From contig CAMVCZ010000013.1 of the NCBI GenBank assembly GCA_947166105.1, forward strand, positions 1 through 64,000: a DNA stretch of 64,000 bases, in the 5' to 3' direction. This document shows, piece by piece, positions 21,709-29,661 of this stretch. A program made the position numbers and the translations under genes. This DNA is from an uncultured Bacteroidales bacterium. Lineage in GTDB: Bacteria > Bacteroidota > Bacteroidia > Bacteroidales > F082. Positions within the stretch are counted from its first letter, which is position 1; each line of letters starts with the position of its first letter. The notes beneath the pieces were generated by a model. The model had not been told where the DNA came from, made no database searches, and worked only from the letters and a program-made list of their open reading frames with translations.

Positions 21709-22956
21709 TTACCATTCCACAGCCATTCGCTGCACTGGCATCGTCATGCACCGTGCGCCGCCGCCGCCACGGGAGAGTTCGTTGCCCTCGAAAGCGACAA
21801 TGCACTTCTTGCCGCTGCTGAGATCGAACTTGCCGTTGACCACATCGGCAGCCGTCACCACATTGAAGCCGGCTTTGTTGAGGGCTTGCAAGGTTCGCTG
21901 GTTGCGACCGTAGCCCAAGAATTGTCCGGGGGCGAAGCAGAAGAAGTTGCAACCGCTGTGCCATTGCTCGCGGGCGGCAAAGTCGTTGTTGCGGTTGCCG
22001 CAATAAACGGGTTCGAGGTCGAGACCCACCGACTTGAGTGCCGAGAGCAGGTCGGGTACTTCGGTGCCGACGGCCTTCTGTCCGTCGATGGTGATATGGA
22101 AGGTCTTGAACGCGCTGTTCATAATGACAGGCTCGAAAACCATGCACTTGTCGACATCCAACATGGTGAAAACCATGTCGAGGTGGATGAAGGAATCGGG
22201 CGTGAGAGGCAACTCTTGGAATATCAGGTGCTTCACTCCCGGCTTGGTCTTCAAATGCTCAACTAAGGCTTCCACGCCGTGCATGTTGGTTCGTGCTCCC
22301 AAACCGCAAATCACCACATCGTCGCGGATGATTTGCACATCGCCGCCTTCCACCGTGCCAATGCCGTGGATGTCATAATTCATCACCGGATTGACAACCT
22401 TGGTCTCGAACATCGGATGGAGGTTGTAGATGGCGTCCAAAATCATGCACTCGCGGGCGCGCACCTGCGTGGCCATGTTGCTGATCATGATGTTGTCGAA
22501 CATGGTGAACGAAGCATCGCGCATGAAGAACAGGTTGGGCACAGGCGTGAGTGCAGCCTTCTCGTTATTGATATAGGTGATGTCGTCAAGATAAACGCCT
22601 TCAATGAGTTGGCGGGAAAGTTCCTCTGCCGGGAGCGATTTCAAGTAGGCTGCAATGAAGCCCTTGCTTTCTGCCTTGCAGATGCGGTCGACAAGGCCGT
22701 TTTTCACGTTTTCCGAGCGGAGAATGTCGGTCAGGAGGTCGCCGATTTCGTGGACTTGCGCCACTTTTTGCAGCACTTTTTTGAAATAGCTGTATTCCTT
22801 TTGTGCGACTTGCATATTCAAAATGTCGCTGAAAAGGTAAGTGTGCGCGTTTTCAGGAGTTATTTTTTCCAATTCAGGGCCGGGGGTATGAATCAGAACA
22901 TGTTGGAGTTTGCCAATTTCCGAGTTTACACTGACATTGATGGGTTGGGAATCCAT
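21709..22956 (-). CDS. arcA: Arginine deiminase
   Basis: The 415-residue product matches ArcA: FMRDASFTMFDN, EGGDVQIIRDDV, IHLDMVFTMLD and a C-terminal GGGGARCMTMPV with the nucleophilic Cys at about residue 403. It hydrolyses arginine to citrulline and ammonia, the first step of the arginine deiminase route to ATP and acid resistance. No ornithine carbamoyltransferase or carbamate kinase gene is adjacent, so the rest of the pathway lies elsewhere or the enzyme works alone. A well-formed promoter lies about 60 bp upstream. Confidence 0.93.
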   Translation of the reverse strand: MDSQPINVSVNSEIGKLQHVLIHTPGPELEKITPENAHTYLFSDILNMQVAQKEYSYFKKVLQKVAQVHEIGDLLTDILRSENVKNGLVDRICKAESKGFIAAYLKSLPAEELSRQLIEGVYLDDITYINNEKAALTPVPNLFFMRDASFTMFDNIMISNMATQVRARECMILDAIYNLHPMFETKVVNPVMNYDIHGIGTVEGGDVQIIRDDVVICGLGARTNMHGVEALVEHLKTKPGVKHLIFQELPLTPDSFIHLDMVFTMLDVDKCMVFEPVIMNSAFKTFHITIDGQKAVGTEVPDLLSALKSVGLDLEPVYCGNRNNDFAAREQWHSGCNFFCFAPGQFLGYGRNQRTLQALNKAGFNVVTAADVVNGKFDLSSGKKCIVAFEGNELSRGGGGARCMTMPVQRMAVEW

Positions 22957-23014
22957 AAAGATTATTTTGATGAAACAATGGGAACTGGCGTTTTGCCCGT
23001 TCCGAATATCGCTG

Positions 23015-23044
23015 CAAAGGTAAGAAATCTTCCTTGATTGGCAA
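23015..23044 (-). promoter_or_regulatory. Promoter of arcA
   Basis: Read on the minus strand: TTG (23042-23044), 19 bp, TACCTTTG (23015-23022). This leaves a leader of roughly 50 nt before the arcA ATG. Confidence 0.7.
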
Positions 23045-23061
23045 GGGCAAAATTCAAAAAA

Positions 23062-23808
23062 CTAATCATAAACCCGAAACGTGACTTTTTCGGGTTGCTC
23101 GATGTGGAGAAACAACGCCTCGCATTCCTTTCCGCCCCAGTTGCCCACCATGCTTGCTTCTCGCGTCAGAATTTTCAATTCATTGATAAACTCGCTGCGG
23201 GGCATGGTATAAGCACCCAAACTCATCAGATGGCTTGTTTCTTGCTGGCAATCAATAAGTTTGAAACCGTTGATTTTCAAAAATTGATGTAGATGATAAA
23301 ATGTCACTTTGGAAGCATCGGTCACGGTGTGGAACATTGACTCGCCGAAAAAGACCTTCCCAATGGAAACGCCATATAATCCGCCCACCAACTTGCCGTC
23401 AAGATAACACTCGAAGGAATGGGCGATACCTAATTCATGCAGGTGACAATATGCCTCAATCATCTCGTCTAAAATCCAAGTGCCGTCCTGTCCCTCGCGT
23501 GGTGTTTCGGCACAATGCGTTATCACCTCTCGGAAACGGGTGTCGATTCTCATATCAAATTTTCCTGACCGCAATGTATGGCGTAATGACTTGCTGACTT
23601 TCATCTCGCCGGGACGAATGACCAATCGAGGGTCAAGCGACCACCAAAGGATAGGTTCGTCTTCGTTGTACCACGGGAAGATGCCGTTGGCATAGGACAT
23701 GATGAGGCGTTGGGGCGTGAGGTCGCCGCCAAAGGCCAAAAGGCCATCTCGGTTGGCGTGGTCAACAGGTGGGAAAAAGCAATTGTCGTCGTTGAGTTGA
23801 TAAATCAT
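23062..23808 (-). CDS. aat: Leucyl/phenylalanyl-tRNA--protein transferase
   Basis: From the ATG at 23808 the product is 248 residues. It carries the family landmarks FPPVDHANRDGLLAFGGDL, YANGIFPWYNEDEPILWWS and GLYGVSIGKVFFGESMFH. The enzyme adds Leu or Phe to proteins with N-terminal Lys or Arg, marking them for ClpAP degradation. Longer in-frame starts would run antisense through truA and are rejected. It is divergent from truA, with only 54 bp between start codons. Confidence 0.93.
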   Translation of the reverse strand: MIYQLNDDNCFFPPVDHANRDGLLAFGGDLTPQRLIMSYANGIFPWYNEDEPILWWSLDPRLVIRPGEMKVSKSLRHTLRSGKFDMRIDTRFREVITHCAETPREGQDGTWILDEMIEAYCHLHELGIAHSFECYLDGKLVGGLYGVSIGKVFFGESMFHTVTDASKVTFYHLHQFLKINGFKLIDCQQETSHLMSLGAYTMPRSEFINELKILTREASMVGNWGGKECEALFLHIEQPEKVTFRVYD

Positions 23809-23812
23809 GGCG

Positions 23813-23841
23813 CAAAAGTACAGAATAATTCCGTATTTTTG
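23813..23841. promoter_or_regulatory. Back-to-back promoters of aat and truA
   Basis: A minus-strand -7 box (TACTTTTG; 23813-23820) and a plus-strand -7 box (TATTTTTG; 23834-23841) are 13 bp apart. Each one's expected -33 region falls on or next to the other's -7 box. Confidence 0.6.
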
Positions 23842-23862
23842 CGAGTTCAAAAACGCAACGCG

Positions 23863-24624
23863 ATGCCTCGGTATTTCATCCACATGGCCTACAACGGTAG
23901 CCGCTACAATGGCTATCAGATTCAGCCTCACGCGCCAAGCGTTCAGGCTACGGTGGAGCGTTGTTTGAGCCTCAAATTGGGGCAAAAGGTTGGCATCACG
24001 GGCTGCGGGCGAACCGACACGGGTGTCCATGCCCGAAATTATTACGCCCATTTCGACCTTGAAAACGAAATCAAGGACACAGAAACGCTTGCACGTCAGA
24101 TGAATACGTTTCTTCCCGAGGACATCGTGATTTATCGGATTTGGCAGGTCGCGCCCGACATGCACGCCCGTTTCGATGCCGTTTCGCGCACCTATCACTA
24201 TTACATCATGCGCACTAAGAACCCGTTCCACACGCGCGATGCCTATTTCCTTTACGGCAACCTGGACATCCATAAAATGCAGGAAGCCGCAAATCTTCTC
24301 TTTGAGTATGAGGATTTTACGAGTTTCTCAAAAGTCCATACCCAAGTAAAGACCAACAATTGCAAAATCATGGAGGCACGTTGGTTTGAACAAGACGGTT
24401 TGCTCGTTTTTCGTATCAAGGCCGACCGTTTTTTGCGCAATATGGTGCGGGCTATCGTTGGCACGTTGTTGGAGATAGGGAAGGGGCGCATGACTTTGGA
24501 AGAGTTTCGCGCCGTCATCGAGCGGAAAGACCGCTGCGAAGCCGGAACCTCTGTGCCTGCCCATGCGCTTTTCCTTGAAGAAGTCGAGTATGATACCGGC
24601 CCTTCGGCAAGCTCAGGGACCTAA
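23863..24624 (+). CDS. truA: tRNA pseudouridine(38-40) synthase TruA
   Basis: The 253-residue product shows the TruA signature GCGRTDTGVHA with the catalytic Asp, plus FDAVSRTYHYYI and FLRNMVRAIVGTLLEIG. TruA makes pseudouridine at positions 38-40 of the anticodon arm. The last residues (GPSASSGT) are encoded by the left arm of a REP-like inverted repeat that also supplies the stop codon, so the natural C-terminus seems to have been replaced or lengthened by the repeat. The ATG at 23863 matches the family start (MPRYFIHMAYNGSRYNG). Confidence 0.94.
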   Translation: MPRYFIHMAYNGSRYNGYQIQPHAPSVQATVERCLSLKLGQKVGITGCGRTDTGVHARNYYAHFDLENEIKDTETLARQMNTFLPEDIVIYRIWQVAPDMHARFDAVSRTYHYYIMRTKNPFHTRDAYFLYGNLDIHKMQEAANLLFEYEDFTSFSKVHTQVKTNNCKIMEARWFEQDGLLVFRIKADRFLRNMVRAIVGTLLEIGKGRMTLEEFRAVIERKDRCEAGTSVPAHALFLEEVEYDTGPSASSGT

Positions 24625-24650
24625 GGCCATTGAGCCTGTCGAAATGCCGA
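24599..24650. repeat. REP-like inverted repeat, copy 1
   Basis: Left arm TTCGGCAAGCTCA and right arm TGAGCCTGTCGAA are imperfect complements (10 of 13). The left arm lies inside the 3' end of truA. Copies 2 and 3 lie at 34246-34300 and 41934-41989. Confidence 0.75.
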
Positions 24651-24656
24651 CTTGTC

Positions 24657-24689
24657 TTAAATCATTAAATCTTAAATCTTTAAATCCAA
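24657..24689 (+). repeat. AT-rich microrepeat before atoE
   Basis: Four TTAAATC-type units (TTAAATCATTAAATC..., TTAAATCTTTAAATC) end 5 bp before the atoE start codon, in the same position as microrepeats before other genes in the window. Confidence 0.6.
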
Positions 24690-24693
24690 GAAT

Positions 24694-26043
24694 ATGTTCC
24701 AAAAAATCATTCGTTTTTGTGTCAAGTTAGTTCAGAAATACCTACCTGAACCTTTCATTTTTGCTGTCGTTTTGACTTTGTTGGCCTTCATTATCGCCAT
24801 GCCGATTTGCAAGCAATCGCCCATTGAGGTGGTTGAACATTGGGGCAACGGGGTTTGGTCGCTGTTGGCCTTCGCTATGCAGATGGCTTTGGTGTTGGTA
24901 AGCGGTTCGGCCTTGGCTGCTGCGCCGTCCATCAAGCGGGGCATTAGCGCATTGGCGGCCAAGCCGAAAACGCCTGCGGGAGCCATCGCCTTGGTGACGG
25001 GCATTTCGGCCATCGCGTGTTGGCTCAACTGGGGCTTTGGCCTTATCGTTGGAGTTATCTTCGCCAAGGAAATCGCCAAGAAGCTGAAAGGCGTTGATTA
25101 TCGGCTACTTATTGCCTCGGCATACAGTGGTTTCGTTGTTTGGCACGCCGGACTTTCAGGCTCTATTCCGCTGACGATGGCCACTGAAGGCTCTAATCTG
25201 GAAGCCGTCACGAAAGGGGCTTTGACGCATCCTGTTCCCATTGGCCAAACCATCCTTGCACCGCAAAATCTGATTATGGTTGCAGTGGTCATCGTGGCCA
25301 TTGTGGTGGTCAATTCGCTAATGCATCCCAAAGACGACCAAGTGGTTAGCATCGAGCCGTCCTTGCTTTTTGAAGAAGAACCCAAGCCAGTACCAAAAGC
25401 GACATCTCCCGCCGAAAAAATGGAAAACAGTCGTGTCCTTTCTTGGATTATCTCCATATTGGGCCTGTCGTATTTGGTCATCAAATTGTTCTTCAAAGGC
25501 GGCAGTTTCGACCTCGGCGCGGTCATTATGCTGTTCCTTTTCCTCGGTATTATCCTGCATGGCACGCCGTTGGCATACGTCAGGGCTTTTGGAAAATCGG
25601 TGAATGGCGCGGCGGGCATTTTGTTGCAATTCCCGTTTTATGCGGGCATTATGGGCATCATTACGGGCGTGGGCGAGTCGGGGATTTGCTTGGGAGAGGT
25701 GATTAGCAATGCCTGTGTATCTATTTCAACGCCAAAGACTTATCCATTGTTTACCTTCTTCTGTGCTGCCATTTTGAACATGTTCGTCCCTTCGGGCGGC
25801 GGTCACTGGGCCATTCAAGCCCCGATTATGTTCACGGCGGGTGCGGCCTTGGGTGTGGATGCCGGTTTGACGGGCATGGCCATTTCTTGGGGCGACGCTT
25901 GGACCAACCTGATTCAGCCTTTTTGGGCTTTGCCGGCCTTGGCCATAGCCAAATTGAGTGCCAAAGACATCATGGGCTTCTGCATCATCGACTTGTTCGT
26001 CACCGGCTTGATTATCTGCGGGGGATTGCTGCTTTGGGCGTGA
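24694..26043 (+). CDS. atoE: Short-chain fatty acid transporter, AtoE family
   Basis: The 449-residue product is strongly hydrophobic with about 10-12 membrane helices and family landmarks WLNWGFGLIVGVIFAKEIAK, FVVWHAGLSGSIPLT and FVPSGGGHWAIQAP. AtoE-family proteins carry short-chain fatty acids such as acetoacetate or butyrate across the inner membrane. A charged cytoplasmic loop sits near residues 210-250. No ato degradation genes are next to it. It converges with the lipoprotein gene downstream, with one base between stop codons. Confidence 0.88.
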   Translation: MFQKIIRFCVKLVQKYLPEPFIFAVVLTLLAFIIAMPICKQSPIEVVEHWGNGVWSLLAFAMQMALVLVSGSALAAAPSIKRGISALAAKPKTPAGAIALVTGISAIACWLNWGFGLIVGVIFAKEIAKKLKGVDYRLLIASAYSGFVVWHAGLSGSIPLTMATEGSNLEAVTKGALTHPVPIGQTILAPQNLIMVAVVIVAIVVVNSLMHPKDDQVVSIEPSLLFEEEPKPVPKATSPAEKMENSRVLSWIISILGLSYLVIKLFFKGGSFDLGAVIMLFLFLGIILHGTPLAYVRAFGKSVNGAAGILLQFPFYAGIMGIITGVGESGICLGEVISNACVSISTPKTYPLFTFFCAAILNMFVPSGGGHWAIQAPIMFTAGAALGVDAGLTGMAISWGDAWTNLIQPFWALPALAIAKLSAKDIMGFCIIDLFVTGLIICGGLLLWA

Positions 26044-26044
26044 T

Positions 26045-26620
26045 TTAGAAGGAATCCATCCCGTCCCATTCCACAAGGTCGTGGCGCACATAGCCCACCT
26101 TGCCTTTCACGCGGATTTTGTACCAACCTCGGGTCTTGCCCAAGCAGGGATAGGTTTCGGGAGTTTTGTCCTTGTCGAAGGAAATCTGCGTGATGACGGG
26201 CGATTCCAAGGTCGGTTGGGTTCGGATATTGACGTGCGTCCGATGGGTGAAAAGCACGCCTTGGCCGTTTTTGGCACTGTAAGTCACGATTTTATGTCCG
26301 ATTTTCGGAATCTCCACATCGTCTTGCACCGCTACAGTGTATGAAGTTTGGTTGGTGCGCACATATCGTCCAACCGCATTTCCACGGCTGTCGATGACCA
26401 TTTTCATGTGGTCGACGGAAGCGGCCTTGATTTTCGGGTCGCCATCGGCCTCTTCATCGTATGTGTCAGTTTCCGTTTCCGTAATTTCGGCATCGGAAAC
26501 ATCAGTCAGTTCCGTTTCCGTCGGGGTAGCGTCGTCGTTTTTGCCGCCTTTTCCGCCACAAGAACAGCACATGAACACTAAACCCATCGCAAGTGCCGCA
26601 GCATACCAATATCTTTTCAT
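26045..26620 (-). CDS. Lipoprotein with SH3-like domain
   Basis: The 191-residue product has a lipoprotein-type signal (YAAALAMGLVFMCCSC), a Thr/Glu/Asp-rich linker (about 25-60), and a C-terminal bacterial SH3 domain (HVNIRTQPTLESPVITQI ... KVGYVRHDLVEW; about 125-190). Such domains often bind peptidoglycan or proteins. It is likely attached to the outer membrane on its periplasmic side. It has its own promoter. Partner unknown. Confidence 0.75.
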   Translation of the reverse strand: MKRYWYAAALAMGLVFMCCSCGGKGGKNDDATPTETELTDVSDAEITETETDTYDEEADGDPKIKAASVDHMKMVIDSRGNAVGRYVRTNQTSYTVAVQDDVEIPKIGHKIVTYSAKNGQGVLFTHRTHVNIRTQPTLESPVITQISFDKDKTPETYPCLGKTRGWYKIRVKGKVGYVRHDLVEWDGMDSF

Positions 26621-26648
26621 AAACCAGTCGTTTTAAGGTTTTGTCCGA

Positions 26649-26677
26649 CAAAGGTACAAAGAAAAACCGTTTCGCAA
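26649..26677 (-). promoter_or_regulatory. Promoter of the SH3-domain lipoprotein
   Basis: Minus strand: TTG (26675-26677), 18 bp, TACCTTTG (26649-26656), about 28 bp before the start codon. Confidence 0.65.
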
Positions 26678-26710
26678 GAAAAAAGCGTGATTTTTGCCGA
26701 TAAACGAAAA

Positions 26711-26732
26711 AAGCAAGGCGCGTACCTTGCTT
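26711..26732 (-). terminator. Terminator of the tRNA-Met gene
   Basis: Perfect 8-bp stem AAGCAAGG / CCTTGCTT (26711-26718 with 26725-26732). Read on the minus strand it ends in a run of six Ts, just after the tRNA. Confidence 0.8.
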
Positions 26733-26737
26733 CAAAG

Positions 26738-26811
26738 TAGCGGGGATGAGAATTGAACTCATGACCTCCGGGTTATGAATCCGACGCTCTAACCAACTGA
26801 GCTACCCCGCC
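26738..26811 (-). tRNA. tRNA-Met (anticodon CAT)
   Basis: Read on the minus strand the 74-nt sequence folds as a cloverleaf: acceptor GGCGGGG/CCCCGCT (first pair G-U), D arm with AGCTCAGTTGGTTAGAGC, anticodon CAT at 26775-26777 in loop TTCATAA, and T arm ATGAG-TTCAATT-CTCAT. The start is not the unpaired C-A of initiator tRNAs, so it is an elongator Met tRNA, or less likely the Ile tRNA whose CAT is modified to lysidine. CCA is not encoded. It has its own promoter and terminator. Confidence 0.95.
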
Positions 26812-26824
26812 GTCTTTCGGGTTG

Positions 26825-26854
26825 CAAAAGTAGAGAAAAAATCAATACGAACAA
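26825..26854 (-). promoter_or_regulatory. Promoter of tRNA-Met
   Basis: Minus strand: TTG (26852-26854), 19 bp, TACTTTTG (26825-26832), 13 bp before the tRNA 5' end. Confidence 0.75.
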
Positions 26855-26855
26855 T

Positions 26856-26887
26856 AAAAAAGCGGAAAAATATTTTTCCGCTTTTTT
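26856..26887 (-). terminator. Terminator of the phosphoglucomutase gene
   Basis: Near-perfect AT-flanked palindrome (AAAAAAGCGGAAAAAT and its complement) 17 bp after the stop, with a T-run on the minus strand. Confidence 0.8.
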
Positions 26888-26903
26888 ATCAATGCTTTAA
26901 CTA

Positions 26904-28625
26904 TCAGGCTGTCAATAGTTTGGCGGCCTTCTCAAGTTTGTCGTCAAGTGTCTTCATGGCTTGTTCGAGGCCGTTTTTCACGTCGCCCTTCATGCCAAAG
27001 TAGAACTTGATTTTCGGCTCGGTGCCTGAAGGACGCACCGTAATCTTCGAACCACTTTCAGTAAAGAATTGAAGCACGTCGCTCTTAGGCAATGCGATAG
27101 GCGTGACTTTGCCCGTTTGCAAGTCCTTGGCCTGCTGCAACTTATAGTCGCGGATTTCTACAACCTTATCGCCTTCGATGTCGGTGGGAGGCGTGTTGCG
27201 GAGGCGTTCCATCATGGCCTTGATTTCCTCGGTGCCGCTGATGCCTTTCTTGGTCAGCGAAACGAGTTTTTCACGATAGAGGCCAAACTCGTTGTAGATG
27301 TCCATGAGCACTTGGTAGAGCGTCTTGCCCTGCTCGGCGGCCCAAGCAGCGGCTTCGGCGACCATGCTCGTGGCAATGACGGCATCCTTGTCGCGGACGA
27401 AATCGCCTGCAAGGTAGCCATAACTCTCCTCGCCGCCGCCGATGAATTGCTTCTTTCCTTCAAGTTCAAGGATTTTGTCGGCGATGTACTTGAAGCCAGT
27501 CAGCACGTCGTAGCGGTCCACATTGTACTTTTTGGCCATCTCAAACAACAGTTCAGTGGTGACAATGGTTTTCACAATGTACTCTTTTCCAGTGAGTTTG
27601 CCCAATTCGCTCCAACGGCGAAGCAAGTAGTAGACAAAAAGGCTGGCGGTTTGGTTGCCGTTGAGCAAGATAAACTCGCCCTTGTCGTCTTTCACGGCGA
27701 TGCCAACGCGGTCGGCGTCGGGGTCGGTGGCCATGACGAGGTCGGCGTTCAGCTCCTTGGCTTTATTGACGGCCAAGGCCATAGCGGCAGGTTCCTCTGG
27801 GTTGGGTGACTTCACGGTTGGGAAGTTGCCGTCAACAACCATCTGCTCCTCAACGCAATACACATTCTCGAAACCTTTCATCTTCAGGATTTCTGGCACC
27901 AAGCGGCGACCAGTGCCATGAATCGGGGTATAGACAATCTTCAAATCCTTGTGCTTCTTTATGAGGTCGAGCGAAAGGGAAAGGCCGTACACCTTATTTA
28001 AATAGATGTCGTCAAACTTCTCGTCCAAAACGGTAATGAGGTCAGGGTTGCGCTTGAAGTTCACCATCGAGGGGTCGGTGATTTTCTCCACCTCGGCAAT
28101 GACGTTCTTGTCGTGCGGGCTGACTAATTGTCCGCCGTCGTTCCAATAGGCCTTGTAGCCGTTGTATTCCTTGGGGTTGTGCGAGGCGGTCACCATCACG
28201 CCAGCGTCGCATTTCATTTCGCGCACGGCGAAGGAAAGTTCTGGCGTAGGACGCAGACAATCAAAGATGTAGACCTTGATGCCGTTGGCCGACATCACAT
28301 CGGCTGTGACGTTGGCGAAGGCGGGGCTGTTGTTGCGGCCATCGTATGAAATGGCGACGCTCAAGTCCTTCTTGTCGGGGTTCATCTTCTTGATGTAGTT
28401 GGCGAAGCCTTGTGTGGCCATGGCCACGGTGTAGATGTTCATGCGGTTGGTACCGACACCCATGATGCCGCGCAGTCCGCCAGTGCCGAACTCGAGGTTG
28501 CGGTAGAAGCTCTCAGTGAGTTCGTTAGGGTCGTTGTCGAGCATGTTTTGCACGCTCTTTCTTGTTTCTTCATCGTATTGCTCTGTGAGCCACGATTTTG
28601 CTCTTTCGATTATTTTAGGATCCAT
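26904..28625 (-). CDS. Phosphoglucomutase/phosphomannomutase family protein
   Basis: The 573-residue product has the alpha-D-phosphohexomutase landmarks in order: GTGGLRGIMG, catalytic serine loop VTASHNPKEYNGYK, metal loop ATDPDADRVGIA, sugar-binding GGGEESYGYL, and phosphate-binding RPSGTEPKIKFYF. Length and sequence fit the PgcA-type enzymes of Bacteroidota that interconvert glucose-1-P and glucose-6-P, feeding nucleotide-sugar synthesis, which fits the neighbouring rfbD. Mannose or pentose phosphates are possible other substrates. Confidence 0.92.
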   Translation of the reverse strand: MDPKIIERAKSWLTEQYDEETRKSVQNMLDNDPNELTESFYRNLEFGTGGLRGIMGVGTNRMNIYTVAMATQGFANYIKKMNPDKKDLSVAISYDGRNNSPAFANVTADVMSANGIKVYIFDCLRPTPELSFAVREMKCDAGVMVTASHNPKEYNGYKAYWNDGGQLVSPHDKNVIAEVEKITDPSMVNFKRNPDLITVLDEKFDDIYLNKVYGLSLSLDLIKKHKDLKIVYTPIHGTGRRLVPEILKMKGFENVYCVEEQMVVDGNFPTVKSPNPEEPAAMALAVNKAKELNADLVMATDPDADRVGIAVKDDKGEFILLNGNQTASLFVYYLLRRWSELGKLTGKEYIVKTIVTTELLFEMAKKYNVDRYDVLTGFKYIADKILELEGKKQFIGGGEESYGYLAGDFVRDKDAVIATSMVAEAAAWAAEQGKTLYQVLMDIYNEFGLYREKLVSLTKKGISGTEEIKAMMERLRNTPPTDIEGDKVVEIRDYKLQQAKDLQTGKVTPIALPKSDVLQFFTESGSKITVRPSGTEPKIKFYFGMKGDVKNGLEQAMKTLDDKLEKAAKLLTA

Positions 28626-28689
28626 GATGTTATATTTTTGTTGGTTGTTTGTCTTGATAGGGCAGGGACTTACGTCGCCTGCTTATTGA

Positions 28690-28750
28690 TGTGTCGCCCC
28701 TACGGGGCTGGTCGGGCGGGGATTGAAATCCCCGTTGTGATAGTGTCGCC
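28690..28750. repeat. Hairpin-rich spacer repeat
   Basis: Two perfect short hairpins: GCCCCTACGGGGC (28696-28708) and CGGGGATTGAAATCCCCG (28717-28734), between the mutase start and the rfbD stop. The first recalls the CCCGTAGGG hairpin of the repeats at 1813 and 57817. Confidence 0.5.
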
Positions 28751-28775
28751 CATTGACTTCGTCGAATCTTCGATT

Positions 28776-29651
28776 TCAGGGCTTGACTTCCTTCAAATTC
28801 AATTCTTCTATGCACTTTACCAAACTCTCCCGCCAATCTGGTATCTCAATCCCGGCGTAAGCCTTTATCTTGTTCAAATCCAGCACACTATAAGCAGGGC
28901 GCTTGGCTTTGGTGGGATATTGGTCAGTCGTTATCGGGTTCACTTTGCAACGCTTTCCGCCTATTTCCATGATGGCGGTGGCGAAGTCGTGCCAAGTGAT
29001 TTGTCCCTCGTTGGTGAAGTGGAAAGTCTCGTGGACTTCGTTCTTGCCGTTCTTGTTGAGCAAGGTCACGAGGGCAACGGCCAAGTCGTAAGCCCATGTG
29101 GGACAACCTTTTTGGTCGGCCACCACATTAATTTCGTCTTTCGTGTCGCCGAGCATGAGCATGGTCTTCACGAAGTTCTTTCCAACGGATGAATAAAGCC
29201 AGGCCGTGCGCACAATCATGTGGTTGCAGCCGCTCTCTCGTATGAGCCTTTCGCCCTCGGCCTTGGTCTTGCCGTAAACCGATTGCGGGTTGATGGCATC
29301 GTCCACCTTGTAAGGCTCGTTGGCATCGCCGCCAAAGACATAGTCGGTGGAGACATGAATCAGCAAAGCCTTGTGTTTCAGGCAAGTTTCGGCCAACACT
29401 TGAGGCGCGTAGGCATTGATTCTTTCGGCCAATGCTGGTTCGTCCTCGGCCTTGTCGACGGCAGTATAGGCCGCGCAGTTGATGCAGGCTTCAATTTGGT
29501 TTTCTGCAAAGCAGCGTTCAACGGCGGCCTTGTCGCAAATGTCCAAGGTGTCAACATCGGTGAAAGTCCATTGATGCTGCGTGCCCCTTGCAGCGATTTT
29601 CTGAAGTTCTGTTCCTAATTGGCCTTTACAGCCTGTTACTAATATATTCAT
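28776..29651 (-). CDS. rfbD: dTDP-4-dehydrorhamnose reductase
   Basis: From the ATG at 29651 the product is 291 residues. The Rossmann start (NILVTGCKGQLGTEL), STDYVFGG and the YGKTKAEGE active-site motif (Tyr and Lys) mark it as an RmlD-type reductase, the last step of dTDP-L-rhamnose synthesis. The start is chosen because the TGxxGQLG motif is normally at the very N-terminus. It ends just before a spacer repeat; no rmlABC genes are next to it. It follows the DUF3078 gene by 10 bp, so the two may be co-transcribed. Confidence 0.92.
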   Translation of the reverse strand: MNILVTGCKGQLGTELQKIAARGTQHQWTFTDVDTLDICDKAAVERCFAENQIEACINCAAYTAVDKAEDEPALAERINAYAPQVLAETCLKHKALLIHVSTDYVFGGDANEPYKVDDAINPQSVYGKTKAEGERLIRESGCNHMIVRTAWLYSSVGKNFVKTMLMLGDTKDEINVVADQKGCPTWAYDLAVALVTLLNKNGKNEVHETFHFTNEGQITWHDFATAIMEIGGKRCKVNPITTDQYPTKAKRPAYSVLDLNKIKAYAGIEIPDWRESLVKCIEELNLKEVKP

Positions 29652-29661
29652 TTCCAGTGGT

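Noticed and set aside
22279-23037. Plus-strand frame opposite arcA
   Set aside because: Antisense to a clear arginine deiminase; no start signal or domain.
23809-24273. Longer N-terminus for aat
   Set aside because: The extra codons run antisense through truA; the ATG at 23808 gives the normal family start and length.
26738-26811. Initiator tRNA-fMet
   Set aside because: The first acceptor pair is G-U and not the unpaired C-A of initiators; elongator Met is the better call.
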